Positions 23,350 to 33,588 of a DNA stretch of 49,024 nt are shown one piece after another. The stretch is from Rikenellaceae bacterium (lineage in GTDB: Bacteria; Bacteroidota; Bacteroidia; Bacteroidales; Rikenellaceae): positions 338,138-387,161 of the forward strand of contig CABIXK010000001.1 in the NCBI GenBank assembly GCA_902362705.1, written 5' to 3'. The translations under genes were made by a program, and so were the position numbers. Under the pieces are notes generated by a model. It was not told the DNA's origin and did no database searches. It saw only the letters and a program-made list of their open reading frames with translations. How positions within the stretch are numbered: the first letter of the stretch is position 1; the number at the start of each line of letters is the position of its first letter.

Positions 23350-24609
23350 ATGTACGGACTGTGCGACTGCAACAACTTCTTCGTCTCGTGCGAACGGTTA
23401 TTCCGCCCCGATCTGGAGGGACGGCCCGTGGTGGTGCTGTCGAGCAACGACGGCTGCGTCATCTCCCGCTCGAACGAGGCCAAGACGCTGGGCATACGCA
23501 TGGGCCAACCCTACTTCCAGGTACGCGGGATGATCGAACGGCACGACGTGGCGGTCTTCTCGGGCAACATGGCGCTCTACGGCGATCTGTCGCGCCGCGT
23601 CATCGGCCGCCTGCGCGAGCTGGTGCCTGCGGCCGAGGTCTACTCGATCGACGAGGCCTTCATCGACTTCGGGGGCATCGCCACGGAGGAGCTCGACGCG
23701 CTGGGGCACCGCCTGGGCCGCACGATCCGCCGCGACACGGGCATCCCCGTGAGCATCGGCATCGCGCCGACCAAGACGCTGGCCAAGATCGCCTCGAAGC
23801 TCTGCAAGAGCTATCCCCGGCTCGACGGGTGCTGCCTGATGCACCGCGCGGAGGATGTCGACAAGGTGCTGGGCCGCTTTCCGGTCGGCGACGTGTGGGG
23901 CATCGGGCGCCGCCACCGGGCGATGTTGCAGGCCGCGGGCGTGGCGACGGCCCGCGATCTGGCGCAGCGCAGCGAGGCGTGGGTGCGCGGACGCATGGGC
24001 ATCACGGGCGTGCGCACGTGGCGCGAACTGCGCGGCGAGGCGTGCATCGACTTCGAGACCGCCCCCGCGGCGCGGCAGCAGATCTCCGTATCGCGCAGCT
24101 TCGCCCGCGAACTGACCGACCGGGAGGAGCTCCACGCCTCGGTGGCCACCTTCGCCGCCGCATGCGCCGAGAAGCTGCGCCGGCAGGGGGCGCTGTGCCG
24201 CTGCGCCACGGTCTACATCCTCACCAACCGCCACCGCGACGACCTGCCCCAATACTACGAGAGCCGGACGCTCCGTCTGGCCGTGGCGACCGACGACACG
24301 CTGGAGCTCGTCGCGCGGGCGGGCGCTGCGCTGCGCGAGATCTTCCGCAGCGGCTACGGCTACAAGAAGGCGGGGGTGATACTCTCGGAGATCACGCCGC
24401 GCGAGGGGACGCAGAGCGATCTGTTCGACCCGGTCGACCGCGGGCGCCAGAGCCGGCTGATGGAGGCGCTCGACGCCGTGAACCGGCGCCACGGCGGACA
24501 CAAGGTGGTCGTGGCGGCGCAGACCCTCTCGCCGCTGCCCGTGCAGCGGGCCCATCTCTCGCCCGCCTACACGACCGACTGGGACCAGCTGCCGGTGGTG
24601 AAGGCATGA
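23350..24609 (+). CDS. umuC: DNA polymerase V catalytic subunit (Y-family)
   Basis: A 419-aa Y-family translesion polymerase. Palm residues: D6 in GLCDCNNFFVSCE, and D101/E102 in SIDEAF. The fingers motif is in VVVLSSNDGCVISRS (27-41), the thumb helix-hairpin-helix in VWGIGRRHR (182-190). F11 sits next to F10 at the expected steric-gate position. Near the C-terminus is a textbook clamp-binding motif, QSDLF (355-359), so polymerase access to the beta sliding clamp should be normal. Together with UmuD it bypasses DNA damage at the price of mutations. Its stop lies inside the following terminator. Confidence 0.96.
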   Translation: MYGLCDCNNFFVSCERLFRPDLEGRPVVVLSSNDGCVISRSNEAKTLGIRMGQPYFQVRGMIERHDVAVFSGNMALYGDLSRRVIGRLRELVPAAEVYSIDEAFIDFGGIATEELDALGHRLGRTIRRDTGIPVSIGIAPTKTLAKIASKLCKSYPRLDGCCLMHRAEDVDKVLGRFPVGDVWGIGRRHRAMLQAAGVATARDLAQRSEAWVRGRMGITGVRTWRELRGEACIDFETAPAARQQISVSRSFARELTDREELHASVATFAAACAEKLRRQGALCRCATVYILTNRHRDDLPQYYESRTLRLAVATDDTLELVARAGAALREIFRSGYGYKKAGVILSEITPREGTQSDLFDPVDRGRQSRLMEALDAVNRRHGGHKVVVAAQTLSPLPVQRAHLSPAYTTDWDQLPVVKA

Positions 24610-24655
24610 AACGAAACGCCCGGCCCCTGCGAAGGAGGCCGGGCGCTTCGTTTCA
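24607..24655. terminator. Bidirectional terminator between umuC and hutI
   Basis: A 19-bp stem (24607-24625 with 24637-24655) with one mismatch and an 11-nt loop. The TGA stop of umuC forms its first bases; TTTC and GAAA tails suit both strands. It serves both umuC (plus) and hutI (minus). Confidence 0.75.
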
Positions 24656-24666
24656 GCGGACAAGGA

Positions 24667-25920
24667 TCATCCCCGCGCCGGCAGGTATTCGCGTCCGCGC
24701 AGGAAGACGCGCCGGATGAGCGGCGTGGTGTAGGCGTAGAGCAGGAACTCGGGCGAGGGCATGGGCTCCGTGAGGAAGAAATTGGCCACCTTGCCCACCG
24801 CGATCGAGCCGAAGTCGCGGCTCAGCCCCATGGCGCAGGCGCTGTTGAGCGTCGCGGCGCAGAACGCCTCCGCGGGGGTCATGCGCATGCGGATCGACGC
24901 CAGGGCGCAGACCATGCGCATGTCGCCCGAGGGCGACGAGCCGGGGTTGTAGTCGGAGGCCAGCGCCACGGCCAGCCCCTCGTCGATCATGCGGCGCGCC
25001 GGCGGGTAGCTCATGCCCAGGAAGAAGGCTGCGCCGGGCAGCATCGTGGGCATCGTCTCCGACCCGCGCAGCGCCTCGATCTCCTCGTCGCCCATGCGCT
25101 CGAGGTGGTCGACCGACAGCGCGCCCTCGGCCACGCCCGCCTGCACGCCGCCCGAGACGGCCAGCTCGTTGGCGTGGATCTTGGCCCGAAGACCGTATTT
25201 CGCCCCCTCGCGCAGGATGCGCACCGTCTCGTCGACGGTGAAGAAGCCCTCGTCGCAGAAGACGTCGACGAAGTCGGCCAGCCCCTCGCGCGCCACGGCG
25301 GGCAGCATCTCGCGACACACCAGATCGACATACTCCGCCTGCCGGCCGCGGTAGGCGCGCCCCACGGCGTGGGCCCCGAGGAAGGTGGCGCGCACCTCGA
25401 GCGGCGTCGTCTCGCGCAGGCGGCGGATGACGCGCAGCATCTTCAGCTCGTCCTCGACCGTCAGGCCGTAGCCGCTCTTGATCTCCACGGCGCCGGTACC
25501 CTTGAGGGCGATCTCCTCCACGCGCGCCAGCGCCTGGCGGTAGAGCTCCTCCTCCGAGGTCGCGTGCAGCCGGTCGGCCGAGTTGAGGATGCCGCCGCCA
25601 CGGCGGGCGATCTGCTCGTAGCTCAGGCCGCGGATCTTGTCGAGGAACTCCTGCTCGCGGCTCCCGGCGTAGACCAGATGGGTGTGCGAGTCGCAGAACG
25701 ACGGAAAGAGCATGCCGCCCCGGGCGTCGACGCGCTCGTCGGCCCGAAGATCGGCCGGCAGCTCGGCCCGCGTGCCGAAGGCGGCGATGCGCCCCCCGTC
25801 GGCCAGAATCCAGCCGTCGTTGATCGTCTCCGCGCGGTCCATCTCGGCCCCGGCGGCGCGCAGGCGCCCCGAACGGTCGACACCGACGATCTTCGCTATG
25901 TTCTCGACCAGCAGCCTCAT
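24667..25920 (-). CDS. hutI: Imidazolonepropionase
   Basis: A 417-aa amidohydrolase that opens 4-imidazolone-5-propanoate to N-formimino-glutamate, the third step of histidine breakdown. The metal ligands lie in CDSHTHLVYAG (H79, H81), followed by EIKSGYGLTVEDELK, FLGAHAVG, KIHANELAVSGGVQ (histidine near 251) and ASDYNPGSSPSG near 317, all family landmarks. The start MRLLVENIAKIVGVD overlaps the hutH stop by 4 nt (ATGA), so translation is coupled. Last gene of the ftcD-hutU-hutH-hutI operon. Confidence 0.96.
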   Translation of the reverse strand: MRLLVENIAKIVGVDRSGRLRAAGAEMDRAETINDGWILADGGRIAAFGTRAELPADLRADERVDARGGMLFPSFCDSHTHLVYAGSREQEFLDKIRGLSYEQIARRGGGILNSADRLHATSEEELYRQALARVEEIALKGTGAVEIKSGYGLTVEDELKMLRVIRRLRETTPLEVRATFLGAHAVGRAYRGRQAEYVDLVCREMLPAVAREGLADFVDVFCDEGFFTVDETVRILREGAKYGLRAKIHANELAVSGGVQAGVAEGALSVDHLERMGDEEIEALRGSETMPTMLPGAAFFLGMSYPPARRMIDEGLAVALASDYNPGSSPSGDMRMVCALASIRMRMTPAEAFCAATLNSACAMGLSRDFGSIAVGKVANFFLTEPMPSPEFLLYAYTTPLIRRVFLRGREYLPARG

Positions 25921-27398
25921 GCCTCGCGCAGGAAAAGGATCGACGCCTCGATCAGGGGGTACATCACCCTGTCGTCTTCGACGAAGGGCACGCGGCGGCG
26001 GTAGTCGGCCACCAGCCGCTCGAGGTGCTTCGACGTGCGGGCCGGGCGGCGGAACTCGAGGGCCTGGGCGGCGTTCATGAGCTCGATGGCCAGCACGCGC
26101 TCGGTGTTGAGCACCACGCGCGCGAGCTTCGTCGCGGCGTTGGAACCCATGCTCACGTGGTCCTCCTGCCCCTGCGACGAGGGGATCGAGTCGACCGAGG
26201 CGGGCATGCAGAGCCCCTTCGACTGGCTGACGATCGACGCGGCGGTGTACTGCGGGATCATGAAGCCGCTGTTGAGCCCCGGGCGCGCCACGAGGAAGTT
26301 GGGAAGGCCGCGGCTGCCCGAGATGAGCTGGTAGGTGCGCCGCTCGGAGATGTTGCCCAGCTCGGCCACGGCGATGGCCAGGAAGTCCATGGCCAGGGCG
26401 ATGGGCTGCCCGTGGAAGTTGCCGGCCGAGACGACCGCATCGTCGTCGGGGAAGACCGTGGGATTGTCCGTGGCGCTGTTGATCTCGGTTTCGAGCACCG
26501 AGGCCACGTAGTCGATCGTGTCCTTCGAGGCGCCGTGGACCTGCGGGATGCAGCGGAACGAGTAGGGATCCTGCACGTGGCGCTTCTCGCGGGCGATGAG
26601 CTCGCTGCCCTCCAGCAGACGGCGGAACGCGCGCGCCGTGGAGAGCTGGCCCCGGTGCCCGCGCACCAGGTGCACGGCGTCGCAGAAGGGCTCGATACGG
26701 CCGTCGAAGGCGTCGAGCGAGAGGGCGCCGATACGGTCGGCCCACTCGCTGAGGCGCTGCGCCCGGAGCAGCGACCAGACGCCGTAGGCGCTCATGAACT
26801 GCGTGCCGTTGAGCAGCGCCAGCCCCTCCTTCGACTGCAGCTCGACGGGCTCCCAGCCCCGCTCGGCCAGCACCTCGGCGGCGGGACGCACCCGCCCCCC
26901 GCACTCCACCTCGCCCAGCCCCAGCAGCGGCAGCGACATGTGGGCCAGCGGCGCCAGGTCGCCCGAGGCGCCGAGCGAGCCCTGCTGGTAGACCACGGGC
27001 AGGATGTCGGCGTTGAAGAGGTCGATGAGCCGCTCGACGGTGGCCAGCTGCACGCCCGAATGGCCGTAGGAGAGCGACTGAATCTTGAAGAGCAGGATGA
27101 GGCGCACGATCTCGGAGGGCACGCGCTCGCCCGTGCCGCAGGCGTGCGACATGACGAGGTTGCGCTGCAGCTGCGTCAGCTCGTCGCGTCCCACGGAGAT
27201 GTTGCACAGCGAGCCGAAGCCCGTGGTGACGCCGTAGACGGGGCGCTCGGGGTGCTCCATCTTGCGGTCGAGGTATTCGCGGCAGCGCACGATGCGGCGG
27301 CGGGCGTCGTCGCTCAGGGCGAGCTTCAGGCCCCGCCCGATGATTTCGCGGACGCGGCCGAGGGTCAGCCGCTCCGCAGAGATATGGTGGTATTCCAT
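25917..27398 (-). CDS. hutH: Histidine ammonia-lyase
   Basis: A 493-aa enzyme that removes ammonia from histidine to give urocanate, the first step of the pathway. The cofactor MIO forms from A144-S145-G146 in QQGSLGASGDLAPLAH; VYGVTTGFG near 54-62 holds the catalytic tyrosine Y55, and the NPTVFPDD and HGQP segments and QDHVSMG/EDHVSMG-like block near 420 are family landmarks. Length fits HutH. It lies 45 nt after hutU and overlaps hutI. Confidence 0.97.
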   Translation of the reverse strand: MEYHHISAERLTLGRVREIIGRGLKLALSDDARRRIVRCREYLDRKMEHPERPVYGVTTGFGSLCNISVGRDELTQLQRNLVMSHACGTGERVPSEIVRLILLFKIQSLSYGHSGVQLATVERLIDLFNADILPVVYQQGSLGASGDLAPLAHMSLPLLGLGEVECGGRVRPAAEVLAERGWEPVELQSKEGLALLNGTQFMSAYGVWSLLRAQRLSEWADRIGALSLDAFDGRIEPFCDAVHLVRGHRGQLSTARAFRRLLEGSELIAREKRHVQDPYSFRCIPQVHGASKDTIDYVASVLETEINSATDNPTVFPDDDAVVSAGNFHGQPIALAMDFLAIAVAELGNISERRTYQLISGSRGLPNFLVARPGLNSGFMIPQYTAASIVSQSKGLCMPASVDSIPSSQGQEDHVSMGSNAATKLARVVLNTERVLAIELMNAAQALEFRRPARTSKHLERLVADYRRRVPFVEDDRVMYPLIEASILFLREA

Positions 27399-27443
27399 GG
27401 TTCAGTGGTTCTTTTAGGTTTCGTAAAACTATTCGGCGGAGCG

Positions 27444-29459
<2,016 letters not shown>

Positions 29460-29463
29460 ATGC

Positions 29464-31164
29464 TTATCCTATTTTCTGTTCCACGATGGCGAGCACCTCG
29501 CGCTCCAGCCGCTCGGCCTCGGCAGCCACGGCGTCGGCCTCGGCCGCGAGGGCCTCGGCCCGCGCGCGGTCCTTGAGCCCGGCGGCGTTGATGCGCACGT
29601 TAAGCCGCGCGCCCAGCACGGCGCTGCGGGCGGCCAGCGCCCCCACGCCCGCGTCGGAGACCGAGTTGGGGTTACCCTCCGCGGCCATGGCGCGCACCAG
29701 ATCGAAGACACCCAGGGCGGCCTTCATCGTGCGCAGCGGCACCTCAGTGGCGTAGAGCGTCGCCCGCTCGAGCGCCGCACTGCGCGCGGCACGCTCCTCG
29801 TCGGTCGACTTGGGCATGGCGAAGACGTTCATGATGCGGTTGAAGGCCTCCGTATCCTCGTCGACCAGATGCAGCAGCTCGGCCATGAGCCGCTGCCCCT
29901 GCTCGGCGCGGTCGGAGAACTCCCGCCAGCGGTCGTCCCACCCCGCCTTGTGCGACGAGAGGTTGGCGACCATCGCGCCCAGAGCGGCGCCCAGCGCACC
30001 CATGTAGGCCGAGATCGAGCCGCCGCCCGGGGCGGGCGATTCGCTGGCCGTCTCCTCGGCGAACGCCTTGCAGGTCATGTCGACGAGGCGCTTCTTCTTA
30101 TCCTCGGCCTCGAGCAGGTATTCTATCACCTTCTCCTCGGCGACGAAGGGCTTCAGGTCGTCGAGGCCCATCGACTTGACGGCCATGCGCACGATCTCCT
30201 CCTCCGAGATGCCCGTCGAGCGGCGCTGCTTGTGCAGGAAGTAGCGGCCCGCCTCCACGAGGGCCCGCTTCGGCACGAGACCCACGATCTCGGTGCCGGT
30301 GACCCGCACCCCGCGCTCGTCGGCCTTGCGGCACACCTCGTCGAAGGCGACGTGGAGCGGCGTGCGGGCGATGTCGGTGATGTTCATCGAGACCTGGGCG
30401 ATGCCGTACTCCTCGATGTACCAGCCGATGGCTTTGGTGCCGGGGAGCGTGCCGGGCCGCATGACCGGATTGCCGTCGGCATCCTTCACGATCTTGCCGG
30501 TGATGGGGTTGCCCTCGCGCACGGGGCGCCCCTTCTCGCGCACGTCGAAGGCGATGGCGTTGGCACGGCGCGTGGAGGTGGTGTTGAGGTTGAAATTGAC
30601 GGCCACGAGGAAGTCGCGCGCGCCCACGGCCGTGGCGCCCGTGCGGGCCACCCCTTCGTCGTAGGGCCGGGTGCCGAAGTCGGGCGCCGAGGCTGCATGG
30701 GCGAGCTTTTCGGGCAGCGCCTCGTACTCGCCCTGGCGGCAGACGGCCAGATTACGCCGCTCGGGGGTGAAGGCCGCTGCCTCGTAGCAGTAGGTCGGAA
30801 CGGCCAGCTCGTCGGCGATGCGGCGTGCCAGCGTGCGCGCCAGATCGGCGCACTCCTCGAGCGTGATGCCCGAGACGGGGATCAGCGGCAGCACGTCGGT
30901 GGCGCCCATGCGGGGGTGGGCGCCGTGGTGGCGGCGCATGTCGATCAGCTCCGCCGCCCGCTTCACGCCCCGGAAGGCCGCCTCGACCACCGCTTCGGGT
31001 TCACCCACGAAGGTGACGACCGTGCGGTGGGTCGCCTCGCCCGGATCGACGTCGAGCAGCTTGACGCCCTCGACCGACTCGATCGCCGCCGTAATCTCGC
31101 CGATTACTCTCTTGTCGCGCCCCTCGCTGAAGTTGGGGACGCACTCCACGATACGTTTTGCCAT
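29464..31164 (-). CDS. ftcD: Bifunctional glutamate formimidoyltransferase/formimidoyl-THF cyclodeaminase
   Basis: A 566-aa two-domain enzyme. Residues about 1-320 form the formiminotransferase part, beginning MAKRIVECVPNFSEGR, with catalytic H83 in GAHPRMGATDV and FNLNTTS near 191. Residues about 325-566 form the cyclodeaminase, with the APGGGS loop at 378-383 and a helical bundle. It moves the formimino group of formiminoglutamate to THF (giving glutamate) and then releases ammonia to form 5,10-methenyl-THF. The frame is open further upstream to 31224, but the family N-terminus begins at 31164. First gene of the operon; promoter at 31196-31230. Confidence 0.96.
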   Translation of the reverse strand: MAKRIVECVPNFSEGRDKRVIGEITAAIESVEGVKLLDVDPGEATHRTVVTFVGEPEAVVEAAFRGVKRAAELIDMRRHHGAHPRMGATDVLPLIPVSGITLEECADLARTLARRIADELAVPTYCYEAAAFTPERRNLAVCRQGEYEALPEKLAHAASAPDFGTRPYDEGVARTGATAVGARDFLVAVNFNLNTTSTRRANAIAFDVREKGRPVREGNPITGKIVKDADGNPVMRPGTLPGTKAIGWYIEEYGIAQVSMNITDIARTPLHVAFDEVCRKADERGVRVTGTEIVGLVPKRALVEAGRYFLHKQRRSTGISEEEIVRMAVKSMGLDDLKPFVAEEKVIEYLLEAEDKKKRLVDMTCKAFAEETASESPAPGGGSISAYMGALGAALGAMVANLSSHKAGWDDRWREFSDRAEQGQRLMAELLHLVDEDTEAFNRIMNVFAMPKSTDEERAARSAALERATLYATEVPLRTMKAALGVFDLVRAMAAEGNPNSVSDAGVGALAARSAVLGARLNVRINAAGLKDRARAEALAAEADAVAAEAERLEREVLAIVEQKIG

Positions 31165-31195
31165 ATGTTCGTTTAGGTTTGGATGCTTATTGTGA

Positions 31196-31230
31196 CAAAA
31201 ATAACAATCTTTTTCGGAATACAAGGCAAA
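31196..31230 (-). promoter_or_regulatory. Promoter of the hut operon
   Basis: Minus-strand TATTTTTG (31203-31196), an exact TAnnTTTG match, 32 nt before ftcD, with a TTG-like CTTG (31225-31222) 18 nt and TTTG (31230-31227) 23 nt upstream. No HutR/HutC-type operator was recognised. The rest of the 303-nt gap 31165-31467 holds only the terminator below. Confidence 0.6.
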
Positions 31231-31357
31231 ACGGCGGTTCGAAATTAAGGAAAATCGAGCATGGCGCGACCTCCGCTTCCGATCCGTAAGCGCCGGCCGG
31301 CTCCCGGCGACGGGCTCCGGGCGGACGCAACCCTCGCCGACCGTGCGCTATGAAACG

Positions 31358-31389
31358 AAAAAGGGCCCGCCGCGCGATGCGGCGGGCCC
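31358..31389 (-). terminator. Terminator after the TonB-dependent receptor gene
   Basis: On minus, GGGCCCGCCGC (31389-31379) pairs with 31373-31363 over a 5-nt loop; the following TTTTT (31362-31358) gives a strong rho-independent signal about 80 nt after the stop. Confidence 0.8.
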
Positions 31390-31467
31390 GGCGTGCAGCC
31401 GGAGTGTCGGAGCGGAGCGCCCGTTACGCGGCGACGGGACTACCGCAACCGCACGACGGGCGCGGCG

Positions 31468-33471
31468 TCACCGCCCGATCGTGACGACGACACCGGCCGA
31501 GATCCACGCACCGGGAAGCGGGATGCCCCCCATGTCGCAGTAGCTGGTGTCGGTGAGGTTGGCGGCGTCGAGGTAGAGCCGACAGGCGCCGCGCTCCCAC
31601 GCCAGACGGGCGTCGAGCAGGAAATAGGGCTCGAACGCGCGGAGTTCGGTGACCGAGGCGTCGCCCGCCACGGGATAGGCCGTGTAGCAGCCGTTGCGGT
31701 GGCAGAGCGAGCCGGTGAGGCCGAGCGAGAGGCTGCGCAGCGGGCGCACCTCTATGGCCATCGAGGCCTTGTGGCGCAGGAAGTCCAGAGCGCTGCGGGC
31801 CACCACGCCGCGGCCGCGGTCGGTGGCGAGGTAGGCATAGGAGAGCGTCGCACGGCGCAGGAACCCGCGCGGCGAGACGTAGCCGCCCGAGAGCTCCATG
31901 CCCCAAGTGTCGAGCGAGCTGGTCTGCTCGGAGTGCCACTTGCCGCGCCACTCCTCCACCGGGTCGTCGTCGGCGTGCCACACCCAGTCGATCACCTCGC
32001 GCGCGGCGCGGTAGTAGGCGATCGCCGAAGCGCTCCACGGGCCTCGCTGCCACGTGGCGCCCAGGCGCCACGCGACGGCGCGCTCAGGCACCAGATCGAG
32101 GTTGTTGACCTGCGCCGGCGAGGTGTAGTAGAGGTCGGTGAAGGTGGGCAGGCGCATCGACTGCGAGAGACCCGTCTCCAGACGCAGCCCCTCGGCGGGC
32201 AGCCAGCCCGCAGCGATGCTCCACAGCGCCGCCGCGCCGTAGGGCGAGAAGCTCGCGCCGGCCGAGGCGGCCACGTCGAAGCGCCGCCACTGCCGGGTGT
32301 GACGCAGGTAGAGGTTGCCCGTGTGGCGGGCGTCGGCACGGAGATAGTCGCCGTGGGGCGCGGGCAGCGGGAGGCCCAGATTGGTCGAGTAGATGTGGTT
32401 GTAGGCGTAGTCGCCGCCCAGCGTGGTCACACCGGCGCGCCACCGGCGCCCGATCCACAGCCGCGCCCCGGCGTTGTCGGTGGCGTGGCGGTTCATGGGC
32501 GTGCCGCGCGTCCAGTCGTAGCGGTCGAGGTTCTTGCGGTAGCTCACCGAGGCGCCCAGCGACCAGGGGCCCCGATCCAGCAGCCAGCGCAGCGACGCCA
32601 GCGCCGTGGAGGTGCGCTCCCACTGGTCGGGGTTGTAGGCCGCATAGAAGCCGTTGGAGCCGAACGAGCGGCGCTGGTAACCCGACTGGAAGTCGAAGAA
32701 CCCGGCGCGCGGCGCCTCGTGCGTCAGGCGCACATAGGCGTTGTAGGTGTCGAAATCGGTGTTGTGGCGGTAGCCGTCGCTGCGGCGGTAGGAGCCCGCG
32801 GCCAGCAGCGACGAACGCCCGGCGGTGAGGGCCCCCGAGAGGTTGGCGTAGGCGTAGCCGTGCTGCCCGCCCTCGGCGGCAAGACGCAGATAGCGGGGCC
32901 GCAGCGGTGCCGTGCGGATGTTGACCGCCCCGGCGAAGGCCCCGAGCCCCGGCACGCCGTCGCAGAGGTCGACGCCCGAGATGCAGTCGAGGTCGACGGG
33001 CAGAGAGTGGGACTGGTGCCCGGTGCGGGCGTCGGTGAAGTCGATGCCGTTGAGCAGCACCATGGTCTGATCGAAGGAGCCTCCGCGGATGGAGATGTCG
33101 GCCTGCGTTCCCTTGCCTCCCCGCTCGCGCAGGTCGACCGACGGCGAGAGGCGCAGCGCGGCCTCCAGAGTCTGGACGGGCGCGGCGGCCTGGGCTTTCC
33201 GGTCGAAAAGCGGAGTGAGTGCGAGCGAGCTGCGGGTGGGAGCGCTTTGGCTCCCCGAGATGCCTACGCTGTCGATCCTGAGGTTGCGGATCGCGGCGGT
33301 CGTGTCGGCGCTTTGCGCCCAGGCGGCCTCGCTCGCGAGCAAGAGAATGGACATCCCCACCGAAAGCACCCCGAGGGTCACGTGGCGGCGGAGGCTCGCG
33401 AAGGCCGACCAGCCCTTGCGGTTCCAGCGACGCCAGCGACACGAACGGACAGAGTTTCGGATGTGTTCCAT
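31468..33471 (-). CDS. BtuB-like TonB-dependent outer-membrane receptor
   Basis: A 667-aa receptor. The N-terminus is unusual: a 52-residue lead with many basic residues (SCRWRRWNRKGWSAFASLRRHVTLG) before the hydrophobic stretch VLSVGMSILLLASEAAWAQ. This 'RKGxSAFASLhk.v.iGvLS' lead is seen in a family of Bacteroidota receptors, several tied to cobalamin. The plug (about 90-200) has LEAALRLSPSVDLRERGGKGTQADISIRGGSFDQTMVLLNGI and DARTGHQSHSLPVDL, then a barrel that ends in ISAGVVVTIGR. No SusD partner follows. The ligand may be vitamin B12, but no cobalamin riboswitch fits in the 108-nt gap upstream. Confidence 0.88.
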   Translation of the reverse strand: MEHIRNSVRSCRWRRWNRKGWSAFASLRRHVTLGVLSVGMSILLLASEAAWAQSADTTAAIRNLRIDSVGISGSQSAPTRSSLALTPLFDRKAQAAAPVQTLEAALRLSPSVDLRERGGKGTQADISIRGGSFDQTMVLLNGIDFTDARTGHQSHSLPVDLDCISGVDLCDGVPGLGAFAGAVNIRTAPLRPRYLRLAAEGGQHGYAYANLSGALTAGRSSLLAAGSYRRSDGYRHNTDFDTYNAYVRLTHEAPRAGFFDFQSGYQRRSFGSNGFYAAYNPDQWERTSTALASLRWLLDRGPWSLGASVSYRKNLDRYDWTRGTPMNRHATDNAGARLWIGRRWRAGVTTLGGDYAYNHIYSTNLGLPLPAPHGDYLRADARHTGNLYLRHTRQWRRFDVAASAGASFSPYGAAALWSIAAGWLPAEGLRLETGLSQSMRLPTFTDLYYTSPAQVNNLDLVPERAVAWRLGATWQRGPWSASAIAYYRAAREVIDWVWHADDDPVEEWRGKWHSEQTSSLDTWGMELSGGYVSPRGFLRRATLSYAYLATDRGRGVVARSALDFLRHKASMAIEVRPLRSLSLGLTGSLCHRNGCYTAYPVAGDASVTELRAFEPYFLLDARLAWERGACRLYLDAANLTDTSYCDMGGIPLPGAWISAGVVVTIGR

Positions 33472-33501
33472 TGTGTGTGGGTTAAGTGGTTTGAATGAAT
33501 G

Positions 33502-33556
33502 AAAAAAGGCGGAAAGCGAACGGGGCCGGCTGCACGCCCTCCCGCCGCTTTCCGCC
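33502..33556 (-). terminator. Terminator after the cysteate synthase-like gene
   Basis: On minus, GGCGGAAAGCG (33556-33546) pairs with 33518-33508 over a 27-nt loop, then TTTTTTC (33507-33502). It starts 23 nt after the stop and overlaps the proposed promoter region of the receptor gene. Confidence 0.7.
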
Positions 33557-33557
33557 G

Positions 33558-33588
33558 CGAAGATACGACTTTTTCCAGGTTATGCAAA
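33558..33588 (-). promoter_or_regulatory. Possible receptor-gene promoter overlapping the previous gene
   Basis: On minus, TTTG (33588-33585), a 19-nt spacer and TATCTTCG (33565-33558, one mismatch to TAnnTTTG). The -33 element lies within the last codons of the upstream gene. Confidence 0.45.

Noticed and set aside
33472..33579. Cobalamin riboswitch before the BtuB-like receptor
   Set aside because: The gap is only 108 nt and consists mostly of a terminator hairpin; the conserved B12-box sequence was not seen.
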